Shown here one piece after another: positions 18,065-26,621 of a DNA stretch of 47,554 nucleotides; position 1 is the stretch's first letter, and every line of letters starts with the position of its first letter. The translations under genes and the position numbers were made by a program. This DNA comes from Roseomonas sp. (GTDB taxonomy: Bacteria > Pseudomonadota > Alphaproteobacteria > Acetobacterales > Acetobacteraceae). The notes beneath the pieces are model-generated. The model was not told the DNA's origin, did no database searches, and worked only from the letters and a program-made list of their open reading frames with translations. The DNA lies in the NCBI GenBank assembly GCA_020249465.1, contig JADCFP010000124.1, positions 1 through 47,554 on the forward strand. Direction: 5' to 3'.

Positions 18065-18199
18065 GCCTTGAATGGCCCGGCATCTTCGCAAAAGAATTGC
18101 GCCTTGAATGTAACCAGGGCTTCACCTTGGGCCATTCGCTCCATATCCTATAGGCAGCGCAGCGTGGTAGTCTGCGCCCGGAAAGACCGAACCGAGAGC

Positions 18200-18544
18200 A
18201 TGAGCGATCAGGATAAGCGCCCGAATGACGGGCAAGGTGGTGGCGAAGGGCCGCAGACGGGCATCGTGGTCAAAGCGCGCCCGCGCACCAAGAAGCCCGC
18301 CATGTACAAAGTATTGATGCTGAACGATGATTACACGCCAATGGAATTCGTCGTTCACGTATTGGAGAGGTTTTTCCAGAAAAATCGTGAGGAGGCGACG
18401 CGCATCATGCTGCATGTGCATCGCCGGGGTGTCGGGGTTTGCGGGGTTTTCACCTATGAAATCGCGGAGACCAAGGTGACGCAGGTTATGGATCTGGCCC
18501 GCCAGAACCAACACCCGCTGCAATGCACCATCGAGAAGGATTGA
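18200..18544 (+). CDS. clpS: ClpS adaptor for N-end rule degradation
   Basis: Binds N-degrons and hands them to ClpAP. The 114-residue product has a flexible Gly-rich N-terminal extension, then the conserved core [23 protein letters not shown], the [19 protein letters not shown] strand region and a C-terminal basic helix. ATG 18200 gives the family-like length; an upstream in-frame extension runs through a terminator hairpin and is non-coding. clpA follows after 108 bp. Confidence 0.96.
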   Translation: MSDQDKRPNDGQGGGEGPQTGIVVKARPRTKKPAMYKVLMLNDDYTPMEFVVHVLERFFQKNREEATRIMLHVHRRGVGVCGVFTYEIAETKVTQVMDLARQNQHPLQCTIEKD

Positions 18545-18652
18545 GGATAAGGGGGTCGCAGAATCCCCGAGGGGCACCTAGATTAGTGTTTGAAATCGGC
18601 CATGGCGTCCTGCCTCGGCAGGCGCTCTGGCCCAGATGGAGCGTCGTTGATC

Positions 18653-20998
18653 ATGTTGTCCCGTAACCTAGAACAGACGCTGCATCGCGCCCTGGCCTTG
18701 GCTGGTGAGCGCCGACATGAATACGCAACGCTGGAACATCTGCTGCTTGCCCTTGGTGATGATGCTGACGCAACGGGTGTGCTCCGCGCCTGCGGGGTGG
18801 ATGTTGAAAAGCTCAAGCGTGACCTGACCGAGTTTCTGGACAAGGATCTGGCCGGCCTGGTGACGGAACGCGGTGGCGATCCGAAGCCGACCGCAGGCTT
18901 TCAACGCGTGGTGCAGCGCGCGGCCATCCATGTGCAATCTTCCGGCCGCGATGAAGTGACCGGCGCCAATGTGCTGGTGGCGTTGTTTTCCGAACGCGAA
19001 TCGCATGCGGTTTATTTCCTGCAATTGCAGGATATGACGCGGCTGGATGCGGTGAATTTCATCAGCCATGGCATTGCCAAGGCGCCGGGCCGCTCGCAGC
19101 CCCGCGCGGCCAAGGGCGATGGCGGCGGCAATGAAGATCAGGGCCAGGAACGCGAAGAAAAGGGCCGCGGTGCGCCGCGTGGCCAGGATGCGCTCGCGAA
19201 TTACTGCGTGAACCTGAACAAGAAGGCCGAACAGGGCAAGATTGATCCGCTGATTGGCCGTGATCAGGAAATCGAACGTACCATCCAAATCCTGTGCCGT
19301 CGCACCAAGAATAATCCGCTTTATGTGGGTGATCCTGGTGTCGGCAAAACCGCGATTGCCGAGGGCCTTGCCAAGCGCATCGTGGAAGGTGATGTGCCGG
19401 AAGTGCTGGCGAAATCCACCATCTATGCGCTGGATATGGGCAGCCTTTTGGCCGGCACGCGCTATCGCGGCGATTTCGAGGAACGGCTGAAGGCGGTGGT
19501 GTCCGAATTGGAAGCCCAGCCCGGTTCCGTGCTGTTCATTGATGAAATCCATACGGTGATCGGTGCGGGTGCTACCTCAGGCGGGGCGATGGATGCATCG
19601 AACCTGCTGAAGCCCGCGCTCGCGCAGGGCACCATTCGCTGCATCGGGTCCACGACCTATAAGGAATACCGCACGCATTTTGAGAAGGACCGCGCGCTCG
19701 TGCGGCGCTTCCAGAAGATTGATGTGAATGAGCCGACGCTGGAAGATGCGGTGAAGATCCTGCAGGGCCTCAAGACCAATTACGAAAAGCACCACAAGGT
19801 TCGCTACACGCCGGAAGCGATCCGCGCGGCGGTGGAGCTTTCCGCGAAATACATCCATGATCGCAAGCTGCCCGACAAGGCGATTGATGTGATTGATGAG
19901 GTCGGCGCATCGCGCATGCTGCTGCCTGAAAACAAGCGCCGCAAGACCGTGACGCTGAAGGATGTGGAAGACATTGTCGCCAAGATCGCGCGCATTCCGC
20001 CGAAATCGGTTTCCACTGATGATCGGGAAACGCTCAAGAATCTTGAACGCGATTTGAAGGCGATGGTCTTTGGCCAGGACAAGGCGATTGAAGCACTCGC
20101 CAGCGCCATCAAGCTGTCACGCGCCGGGCTGCGTGATCCGGAAAAGCCGATCGGGAATTATTTGTTCTCTGGCCCCACCGGTGTGGGCAAAACGGAAGTT
20201 GCCAAGCAATTGGCGAAGACGCTTGGCATTGAACTGATTCGCTTTGACATGTCCGAATATATGGAACGCCATAGCGTGTCGCGCCTGATTGGTGCGCCGC
20301 CTGGCTATGTCGGCTTCGATCAGGGCGGGCTTTTGACGGATGCGATTGATCAGCACCCGCATGCCGTTCTGCTGCTGGATGAAATCGAAAAGGCGCATCA
20401 GGATTTATACAATATCCTGTTGCAGGTGATGGATCACGGCAAGCTCACGGATCACAACGGCAAGAATGTGGATTTCCGCAATGTGATCCTGATCATGACC
20501 ACCAATGCCGGCGCTTCCGATATGGCGAAACCTGCGATTGGTTTTGAACGCGCCGCCCGTGTGGGTGAGGATGAGGATGCGATCCGCCGCATGTTCACGC
20601 CTGAATTCCGCAACCGCCTGGATGCGGTGGTGGGTTTTGCGGGTTTGACGCCGGAGATTGTGGCGCAGGTCGTCGAAAAATTTGTCATGCAGCTGGAAGC
20701 GCAGCTTGCTGATCGGAATGTGACGATTGAGCTTTCCTCGGCCGCCAAGGAATGGCTGGCGGAACGCGGCTATGATCCGCTGTATGGTGCGCGGCCCTTG
20801 GCGCGCGTCATTCAGGAATATGTGAAAAAGCCGCTGGCGGAGGAATTGCTGTTCGGCAAACTCGCCAAGGGTGGATCGGTGAAGGTTGGTTTGCGTGACG
20901 GCGCGCTGACCTTCGATTGCCAGGAAGCCGCGCCCCCCGCGCTGCCCAAGCCCGAAGAGGATCGGGATGCGGAGCGTGAGCCGGAGAATGTGGAGTAG
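18653..20998 (+). CDS. clpA: ClpA unfoldase subunit of ClpAP
   Basis: Hexameric AAA+ unfoldase feeding ClpP. 781 residues: the N-domain that docks ClpS (1-150), an acidic/Gly-rich linker, AAA-1 with Walker A GDPGVGKT (226-233) and the VLFIDEIHT Walker B, AAA-2 with GPTGVGKT (507-514) and the pore loop IGAPPGYVGF, and the ClpP-docking IGF tripeptide at 629-631. There is no long middle coiled coil, which separates it from ClpB. ATG 18653 has GGAG 11 nt ahead and gives the conserved MLSRNLEQ start. Confidence 0.97.
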   Translation: MLSRNLEQTLHRALALAGERRHEYATLEHLLLALGDDADATGVLRACGVDVEKLKRDLTEFLDKDLAGLVTERGGDPKPTAGFQRVVQRAAIHVQSSGRDEVTGANVLVALFSERESHAVYFLQLQDMTRLDAVNFISHGIAKAPGRSQPRAAKGDGGGNEDQGQEREEKGRGAPRGQDALANYCVNLNKKAEQGKIDPLIGRDQEIERTIQILCRRTKNNPLYVGDPGVGKTAIAEGLAKRIVEGDVPEVLAKSTIYALDMGSLLAGTRYRGDFEERLKAVVSELEAQPGSVLFIDEIHTVIGAGATSGGAMDASNLLKPALAQGTIRCIGSTTYKEYRTHFEKDRALVRRFQKIDVNEPTLEDAVKILQGLKTNYEKHHKVRYTPEAIRAAVELSAKYIHDRKLPDKAIDVIDEVGASRMLLPENKRRKTVTLKDVEDIVAKIARIPPKSVSTDDRETLKNLERDLKAMVFGQDKAIEALASAIKLSRAGLRDPEKPIGNYLFSGPTGVGKTEVAKQLAKTLGIELIRFDMSEYMERHSVSRLIGAPPGYVGFDQGGLLTDAIDQHPHAVLLLDEIEKAHQDLYNILLQVMDHGKLTDHNGKNVDFRNVILIMTTNAGASDMAKPAIGFERAARVGEDEDAIRRMFTPEFRNRLDAVVGFAGLTPEIVAQVVEKFVMQLEAQLADRNVTIELSSAAKEWLAERGYDPLYGARPLARVIQEYVKKPLAEELLFGKLAKGGSVKVGLRDGALTFDCQEAAPPALPKPEEDRDAEREPENVE

Positions 20999-21056
20999 CG
21001 CCTGATTCGCGGAGGGTGAATGACCGGAGCGGTGAATCAGCCGCTCAAAGACGCAT

Positions 21057-21090
21057 ATGGCGTGATCCGTTGAAACGGGTCACCCCATTT
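21057..21090 (+). repeat. Dispersed hairpin copy B, between clpA and yjbQ
   Basis: GTGATCCGT (21062-21070) pairs with ACGGGTCAC (21075-21083) around TGAA, giving nine pairs with one G-U. It shares its 12-base start, the GGGTC arm and the ATTT end with 18027-18060, while the upper stem changes from AT/AT to GT/AC and keeps pairing. Only four T-rich bases follow, and it ends directly at the yjbQ ATG. Confidence 0.6.
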
Positions 21091-21513
21091 ATGGAGCAGC
21101 GCTTTGGCCGTCTGGTGAAGGCCACCAGCGGCCAAGGCTTGTATCCCATTACGGATGATGTGCGCGGCTGGGTTGCGCAGCAGGGAATTTCAAACGGTTT
21201 GCTGACGCTGTGGTGCCGCCATACCTCGGCTTCCTTGCTGGTGCAGGCCAATGCCGATCCGGAAGTGCTGGCAGACCTTGAAGCCTTTTTCGTGCGCCTG
21301 GTGCCGGAAGGGCGCGGGCTTTACCGGCATGAGGATGAGGCGCTGGACAATATGCCAGCGCATATCCGCGCGGCGCTGACGCAAATCAGCATCAGCATCC
21401 CCGTGCAGAACGCGGCGCCGATGCTTGGCGAGTTTCAAGAGATTTATCTGTTTGAACATCGTCGAGGCGCGCCGGAGCGCAGCCTCGATCTGCATCTTAT
21501 GGGCGAAGCGTAA
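21091..21513 (+). CDS. YjbQ/UPF0047 family protein
   Basis: Small conserved protein of the secondary thiamine-phosphate synthase (YjbQ) family, whose cellular role is poorly defined. The 140 residues include GLYPITDDVRGWVAQQG, LLTLWCRHTSASLLVQANADPEV, the acidic/His segment LYRHEDEALDNMPAHIRAAL and GEFQEIYLFEHRR. The conserved Cys-x-His and His residues probably bind metal. The frame is open back to GTG 21016, but that extension reads through a hairpin repeat and ATG 21091 gives the usual family length. Its stop codon abuts that of the convergent dioxygenase-like gene. Confidence 0.88.
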   Translation: MEQRFGRLVKATSGQGLYPITDDVRGWVAQQGISNGLLTLWCRHTSASLLVQANADPEVLADLEAFFVRLVPEGRGLYRHEDEALDNMPAHIRAALTQISISIPVQNAAPMLGEFQEIYLFEHRRGAPERSLDLHLMGEA

Positions 21514-22395
21514 TCACTCCGCCGCTTGCGCAGAAGCCTGCCCCTGCACGGTGAAGAAGCTCGCGGATTTGGGCTGTTGCGGCAATTCCACGCGGGTTTC
21601 CGTGATGCGCGCAAAGCGTGCCGGCTTGCCGCGAATGACCTTACCCTCATGCGTGCTGGGCATCGGGTTGCGCGCCAGCGGCACGGCATCGGCGGCGGTA
21701 TAGACGCAAATATACAGCCCGCGCGGCTTGGTGCCGGCATTGGGTGCTGATCCATGCGCCAGCTTGGTATGCATCAGGCAAACCGAACCGGCCGGGCCAT
21801 AGCAGGGGATGCTTTGCGCCAGCAGCGCCTTTTCATCCGCATCAGATACCGCGCCGGTGAAACGATCCCCATCAAACAGCGAGTACATCGGCCCCTTGTG
21901 GGAACCTGGCACAATGGTCAGCGCGCCATTGGTTTCATCCACATCATCCAGGAACAACAGCGCGGTGATGATGTCGTCATTGGTATGCGGCGTATAGGCG
22001 AAGTCCTGATGATACAGCACCTCAGTCTTCGCACCCATCAGCTTCAGATTGATCTTGCAGTGATGGAATTTCACATCGGGGCCGATCAGTTCGGCCACCA
22101 TTTCCGTCATGTCGCTATCACGCATCGCTTCCAGATAGGCGGGCGAGATATCGGATGGGTTATTGATCCGCCGCAGCGCCGGCTTTTCGGCTGAATGTTC
22201 CTTGCCCATGTCGAAACGCGGGCGGCCATCCACGCAGGGCGGGCCGAAGGGTTTTGTGTGGGCGCGGCTTTCTTCCACCCAGCCCGCGATCTCGGCGCGC
22301 AGCCGCGCAAGCAGATCGGGCGAGACAGCATTCGGCACCACCAGGCAGCCATCGCGCCAGAAGGCATCCTTCTGTTCCTGCGTCAAAACACCCAT
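21514..22395 (-). CDS. Phytanoyl-CoA dioxygenase (PhyH) family protein
   Basis: Fe(II)/2-oxoglutarate-dependent oxygenase of unknown substrate, 293 residues. The metal triad is visible as HQD in VLYHQDFAYTPHT and the distal His in TKLAHGSAPN, with a downstream Arg in KPRGLYICVY for 2-oxoglutarate. The double-stranded beta-helix core includes ALLFLDDVDETNGALTIVPG. ATG 22395 follows GAGGAG by 7 nt; an ATG seven codons upstream is less likely. It is divergent from a Bug binding-protein gene, so import and oxidation of one substrate may be linked (inference). Confidence 0.9.
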   Translation of the reverse strand: MGVLTQEQKDAFWRDGCLVVPNAVSPDLLARLRAEIAGWVEESRAHTKPFGPPCVDGRPRFDMGKEHSAEKPALRRINNPSDISPAYLEAMRDSDMTEMVAELIGPDVKFHHCKINLKLMGAKTEVLYHQDFAYTPHTNDDIITALLFLDDVDETNGALTIVPGSHKGPMYSLFDGDRFTGAVSDADEKALLAQSIPCYGPAGSVCLMHTKLAHGSAPNAGTKPRGLYICVYTAADAVPLARNPMPSTHEGKVIRGKPARFARITETRVELPQQPKSASFFTVQGQASAQAAE

Positions 22396-22539
22396 GCTGC
22401 GTCTCCTCAATATCAAAACCCGGGGCGAATAAAGCCCAAAATACTGGCGCCGTCATCCCGCACCCCCGGAGGCCCCGCTTGACCCCAGGCGGCGGGGCGG
22501 AAAACACTGGCCGACAATCAAGACCATCAGGGAAATGCC

Positions 22540-23523
22540 ATGACAGGAAAGCTCACCCGCCGCGCCGCCGGGGCGCTCGCAGTTGCAAGCCTTGCGGCGC
22601 CGCCGCGCACCGCCCGCGCGCAGCAGGGCCGCCCGATCCGGCTCGTGGTAGGCTTCGCCGCAGGCGGGCCGACGGATGTGATCGCGCGCGTGCTGGGGCA
22701 GGAAATGCAGGGGCTGCTTGGCCAGCCCGTGGTGGTGGAAAACCGCGCCGGCGCCAATTCGCTGATTGCGACCGAAGGCGTCATGCGCGACCCGCCGGAT
22801 GGGCAAAGCCTGCTGGTGACAACGCTGGCGCATAGCGTGAATGCCATTTTGCTCCCCAATGCGCGCTATCGCCCGCTTGAGGATTTCACGCCGGTTTCGC
22901 TGATTGCGACCCTGCCGCTGATCGCGGTCACGGCCGCCAATTCACCCTATGCCAATATCGGCGCCGTGGTGGCGGCGGCCAAGGCGCGGCCTGGTTCGGT
23001 GACCTATGGCTCGGCCGGCAATGGCGGATCGGCGCATCTCTCAGCCGCGCTGCTCGCCGTAATGACGCAGACGGAAATGACCCATGTGCCCTTCCGCGGC
23101 AATGCGCCTGCGCTCGCCGAGGTAATGTCAGGCCGGCTTTCCTTCATGTTCTACCCTATGGTTGGGATCGCGGAGCATATCCAGCGCGGGCAATTGCGCG
23201 GCCTGGCCGTCAGCACCGCAGAACGCCACCCGGATTTCCCGGATGTGCCCACCATGGCGGAAGCCGGCTTTGCCGGGTTTGAACGCTACATCCAGGGGGT
23301 TGGCCTTGTGGCACCCGCCGATATGCCAGCGCCGGTATTGGAACGCCTGAGCAATGCGGTGCGCACCGCGCTCGCGAAGCCGGAGCTGAATGCAAGGCTC
23401 CGTTCGCTTGGCGCCGTGGTGGTGGGCTCAACGCCTGAGGAGTTTCGCGCCTTTTTGCTGGCCGATATGGAACGCTGGCGGAGCCTGATCCAGGCGGCGC
23501 GCATTACGGCTGAGGCGGGGTGA
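22540..23523 (+). CDS. Tripartite tricarboxylate transporter receptor (Bug/TctC), second copy
   Basis: Periplasmic binding protein of 327 residues. The N-terminus TRRAAGALAVASLAA with a double Arg looks Tat-like, with cleavage near TARAQ (27). Family motifs: RPIRLVVGFAAGGPTDVIAR, VENRAGANS, THVPFRGNAPALAEVMSGR and FPDVPTMAEAG. It is only moderately similar to the protein at 12867-13835. No TctA/TctB genes nearby. Its last 20 bp overlap the convergent fkbM-type gene. The intergenic region before it contains a 7-bp GCCCCGC/GCGGGGC hairpin (22472-22498). Confidence 0.92.
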   Translation: MTGKLTRRAAGALAVASLAAPPRTARAQQGRPIRLVVGFAAGGPTDVIARVLGQEMQGLLGQPVVVENRAGANSLIATEGVMRDPPDGQSLLVTTLAHSVNAILLPNARYRPLEDFTPVSLIATLPLIAVTAANSPYANIGAVVAAAKARPGSVTYGSAGNGGSAHLSAALLAVMTQTEMTHVPFRGNAPALAEVMSGRLSFMFYPMVGIAEHIQRGQLRGLAVSTAERHPDFPDVPTMAEAGFAGFERYIQGVGLVAPADMPAPVLERLSNAVRTALAKPELNARLRSLGAVVVGSTPEEFRAFLLADMERWRSLIQAARITAEAG

Positions 23524-24265
23524 CCATCAGGCGCGCGGGTTCCAGGCTGGCATACACATCGCCGCTATTGGCGCTGGCGGGCAGGGCCGTGATCCATGCT
23601 TGCATGGACACTGCATCGCAAGGAGCGGGCAGGGCGAAGCTCAGGCTTTCCCCAAGGCTTGCCTGGAAATGCCGATAGCCGAGTGCGGCCAGCAGACCCA
23701 GGCATTCGGCGGCCACATCGCGCTGGATGGTGGTGAATTCCAAGGAAAGCGCCCGGGGCGGGCGGGACAGGCCACGCAGCGCCTCGGCTTCAAAACCCTC
23801 GATGTCCAGCTTGATGAAATGCGGCATGCCATGGGTGGCGATCAGCGCATCAAGGGTGGTCACGGGCAGGGTTTCGGCTTGGTCCCATTCCTGCCCCTCC
23901 CACCCCGGCGCGCCGGCGGCGGCGGCGATGAAGGCTGTGCTGGCGGTGGCGACGGTTGGGTTGGCGGTATTGAGCCGAAGCTCTGCCGTGCCCGCCTGGG
24001 CGCCCACCAATTGCGATACCAAAGTCACCCCAGGGTCCCGCCGCAGCAATAGCCGCAGCACGCGGGCGAGGGCCGCTTGCGGTTCCACCGCCACCACGCG
24101 CGCGCCAAGGCGGCGGAAACACAGCATCCGGTCGCCCACATGCGCGCCGACATCAAAGGCCAGATCGTCAGGGCCAAGAAAGCGGCGATAAAAGCCATCC
24201 AAAGCCTCGGCACGGCCAGGCGCGTGATAGGTTCGCAAGCTCCGGCGGATGGCTGCTCGATTCAC
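23504..24265 (-). CDS. FkbM-family SAM-dependent methyltransferase
   Basis: Predicted O- or N-methyltransferase of 253 residues. SAM-binding motif I is LAFDVGAHVGDRMLCFRRLG (about 36-55), followed by VVAVEPQ and the FkbM signature PHFIKLDIEGFEAEALRGL. The start is GTG 24265, overlapping the preceding stop in GTGA. Third gene of the GST/glyoxalase/FkbM operon. Substrate not deducible; FkbM enzymes act on sugars, polyketides or lipids. Confidence 0.88.
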   Translation of the reverse strand: MNRAAIRRSLRTYHAPGRAEALDGFYRRFLGPDDLAFDVGAHVGDRMLCFRRLGARVVAVEPQAALARVLRLLLRRDPGVTLVSQLVGAQAGTAELRLNTANPTVATASTAFIAAAAGAPGWEGQEWDQAETLPVTTLDALIATHGMPHFIKLDIEGFEAEALRGLSRPPRALSLEFTTIQRDVAAECLGLLAALGYRHFQASLGESLSFALPAPCDAVSMQAWITALPASANSGDVYASLEPARLMVTPPQP

Positions 24266-25146
24266 GAGAAAATCAGCGCCGCGCCGGCGGCGTATTCGGG
24301 CGGGACCATGATGCCCTCCGGCGCTTCCCGTGTTGGGATGCCGGCCAGGATGCGCCGGGCAGAAGCCCCGCCATCGCCAGTGCGCACCACCATCCCGGCC
24401 ATGAAGGGGGAAGCCGGCGGCACCACGCCGGGCAGCACAGCGGCCAGCCCTTCAGGTGTCAGCACCCGTACACGGGTTTCAAGCGCCGGCGCTTTCGGCC
24501 CGGCAGCGCGCGCCGCCCCGGGCAGGCGGAGCAGAAAGCCCCCCGCCGGGTCCGGTTCAACCGGCAGGCCGGCAAGGCGCGAAAGCCGTGCGGCGGTCTC
24601 GGCCGGGTTTTCCGCGCTTAGAATGGCCGCTTCCAGGGTCTCGGCGCGATTGGCGTGATCCATCCAGCGATCCTGCCAGACCAATTCGGGGGTGAGATGC
24701 CGGATCAATTGCACCCGACCCTCGGGCGGGTCCGGGAAGGGCAGGCGGGCAAAGCGCGCAATCGGACCGCCCGCTTCTACAGGTCGTTCCAGAAAGGCAA
24801 CGCCTGGAATATCAAGCCCCGCCGCGCGCAGGCGGTTCAGGTTTGCATCCTCATCTAGCATGGCGAGTGCCAGGATATGCACCCCCGCATAGCGCGCCAG
24901 AAAGGCATTCAGGTTATTGTCAAACAGCGCCGGGTCCAGAATGGCAATCAATTCGATATAGCCGTGCTTGAGGAACGCGCAGCGATTGCCAGAGCCGTAT
25001 TTTTCCACCGGCAGATCAGGCCGCCGCCGCCCGCTTTGCTGCGCGATGGGCGACAGCGTGAAGCCGAGCCTTTCATAGGCCGCGCACATCGGCGCCAGAT
25101 CGCGTGCGGCGACGCCGAGATGGTCAAGGGCAAGGGCGGTATTCAT
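24262..25146 (-). CDS. Glyoxalase-like (Glyoxalase_3/VOC) protein
   Basis: 294-residue protein with one clear vicinal-oxygen-chelate module at the N-terminus (LDHLGVAARDLAPMCAAYERLGF, then GNRCAFLKHGYIELIAILDP and VHILALAM) and a C-terminal part that is probably a degenerate second module. His10 and the Glu of YIELI fit metal-binding positions of the fold. It overlaps gst and fkbM by 4 bp each. Function unknown; the neighbours hint at processing of electrophiles or glutathione adducts. Confidence 0.82.
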   Translation of the reverse strand: MNTALALDHLGVAARDLAPMCAAYERLGFTLSPIAQQSGRRRPDLPVEKYGSGNRCAFLKHGYIELIAILDPALFDNNLNAFLARYAGVHILALAMLDEDANLNRLRAAGLDIPGVAFLERPVEAGGPIARFARLPFPDPPEGRVQLIRHLTPELVWQDRWMDHANRAETLEAAILSAENPAETAARLSRLAGLPVEPDPAGGFLLRLPGAARAAGPKAPALETRVRVLTPEGLAAVLPGVVPPASPFMAGMVVRTGDGGASARRILAGIPTREAPEGIMVPPEYAAGAALIFS

Positions 25147-25799
25147 GCGGGATTCTCATAACGATCAAGCAACCACTCAGCGGGCTCAGCCGCTGCTTCA
25201 TCATACCAGCGTGCGACCAAAGGATGCGCGCGCACGGCGGCCATGTAGTGCTGCGTGGTTGCGGAAAGCTCTGGCTGCCAGGTGATGAAACGCGCCACCA
25301 CCGGCGCATACATGGCATCCACCGCGCCAAAGTCTGCGCCCATCAGAAACGGGCCGCCATGGGCTGCGATGGCTTCCGCCCAAATCGCTTCCACCCGTGC
25401 GATATCGGCAAGCGATTCCGGCGTGCGGCCGCGGCCGGGAAAGCTGCGGCCCAAATTCATCGGCATGGCGATGCGCAGATTGCGAAACCCGGCATGCATC
25501 TCGGCCGCGATGGACCGCGCATGGGCGCGTGCGGCGCGTTCTGCCGGCCAAAGCTTGGGTGTGATTTCGGCGCAATATTCGCAGATGGCCAGGCTTTCCC
25601 AGATCCGCGCGCCGCGATGTTCCAGATAAGGCACCAGACCGGCGGGAGTTGCGGTTTTGAGTGCCGAGGTGCCGCCCCCGCCAGCGAGGGGGATCATCAC
25701 CTCCTCCACATCAAGGTCGGCCAGATGCACGGCAAGCCAGCCACGCATGGACCAGGAAGAATAACGCTTGGTGCCGATGACAAGCCGGCCTTCGGGCAT
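25143..25799 (-). CDS. Glutathione S-transferase family protein
   Basis: 218 residues. The thioredoxin-fold N-domain starts LVIGTKRYSSWSMRGWLAVH, where the SSWS region holds the catalytic Ser/Cys position; TPAGLVPYLEHRGARIWESLAICEY is the cis-Pro and glutathione gamma-Glu binding segment; the C-domain is helical. ATG 25799 has AGGAGG about 8 nt upstream and is chosen over a TTG seven codons further up. First gene of a tight three-gene operon. Confidence 0.92.
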   Translation of the reverse strand: MPEGRLVIGTKRYSSWSMRGWLAVHLADLDVEEVMIPLAGGGGTSALKTATPAGLVPYLEHRGARIWESLAICEYCAEITPKLWPAERAARAHARSIAAEMHAGFRNLRIAMPMNLGRSFPGRGRTPESLADIARVEAIWAEAIAAHGGPFLMGADFGAVDAMYAPVVARFITWQPELSATTQHYMAAVRAHPLVARWYDEAAAEPAEWLLDRYENPA

Positions 25800-26001
25800 G
25801 GGGGGATCCTCCTGCAACAAACCACGGGATTATGCCCTGAGCGGCGGTGAAGGGAAACTCAGCGCCTACGCCACCCCTTTTCCGCCCGCGCCAATGCCTC
25901 AGCACGCAGTGAAACCCGCCGATTGCTGTGAAAGAACCGCACACGAAGATGGGGGATTTGGTGCTCACGAATGATTTTTCGGCGGGGGCTCTCAATAAGG
26001 C

Positions 26002-26145
26002 GTGATTGCTGAGCGGAAGGCGATGATCGACTGTGAGCACGCCCTGCCTCTGGCGCAACAGGCCAAGGCGCTCAGCTTTAGCCGTAGGACGCTCTTCGAC
26101 GTCTCTCGCCCGGTTTCGCCGGCCGGTCTGGCATTGTTGCGCCAG
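26002..26145 (+). pseudogene. IS3-family transposase OrfB N-terminal remnant
   Basis: From GTG 26002 the frame encodes about 48 residues: ERKAMID, then HALPLAQQAKALSFSRRTLF and RPVSPAGLALLRQ. This matches the start of IS3-group OrfB, where a serine-rich helix-turn-helix and PVS-ADLALMRRID precede the DDE domain. After LLRQ the similarity stops and no DDE motif follows. No OrfA or terminal repeat was found on the left, so this is a short relic marking the left side of the island. The stretch 25800-26001 holds nothing else recognisable. Confidence 0.7.
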
Positions 26146-26195
26146 TGTCCGTTGTCAAATCAGCTAACGACGGACATGCACTGTTTTTTCTCACA

Positions 26196-26225
26196 TTGCT
26201 ATGAAGGAACGTTTTTGAATATAAC
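26196..26225 (+). promoter_or_regulatory. Putative promoter of the cytochrome/PCS-like operon
   Basis: TTGCTA (26196-26201) and TATAAC (26220-26225) are 18 nt apart, in a locally AT-rich stretch 34 bp before the cytochrome ATG. Each box matches the sigma-70 consensus at four or more positions. Confidence 0.4.
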
Positions 26226-26258
26226 TGGGCGAGGAAAATGATGGGGAGTACGTGTTAA

Positions 26259-26621
26259 ATGAGAAAAGCTTTTGGTCACTTGGCTACAAAATCCAATGCG
26301 ATTTTGATGATGATTTTACTGTGCCTGGGGCTGCTTGCACCGGTGGCCATGGGGCAGACCCAGCCTATCGCTCTACCCAATACTGTTGAGCAATGCATGG
26401 CGTGTCATGATCCCATGGGGAAGCCTGAAGATACCAATTTTCCGATTATCGGCGGCCAATATGCCGAATACCTGGCGAATGCGCTGCGCGCCTATCAAAA
26501 TGGACTTTGAACTGGGGCAAGTGCTGAGATCATGAGCAACTTCCTCCAGGGGCTTAACCTTGATGAAGAATCAATCAAAGAGCTTGCGAATTTCTTCTCT
26601 TCCTTGAGGCCACGTCGATGA
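26259..26621 (+). pseudogene. Exported small c-type cytochrome, interrupted by an in-frame stop
   Basis: Reads as a 120-codon gene with one TGA at codon 84 (26508-26510). It has a signal peptide (hydrophobic 14-32, cleavage near AMGQ), the haem site CMACH, the FPIIGGQYAEYLANALRAYQNG segment of single-haem class I cytochromes, then after the stop, still in frame, TGASAEIMSNFLQGLNLDEE with the expected axial Met, ending LRPRR. CGA to TGA is the simplest origin of the stop. A truncated product would keep the haem site but lose the Met ligand and last helix. GGGGAG lies 10 nt before the ATG. It overlaps the next gene by ATGA. Confidence 0.75.

Noticed and set aside
26145-26180. Imperfect inverted repeat GTCCGT...ACGGAC as an IS end
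   Set aside because: Only 6 bp pair and no partner end is found; not enough to call an element terminus.
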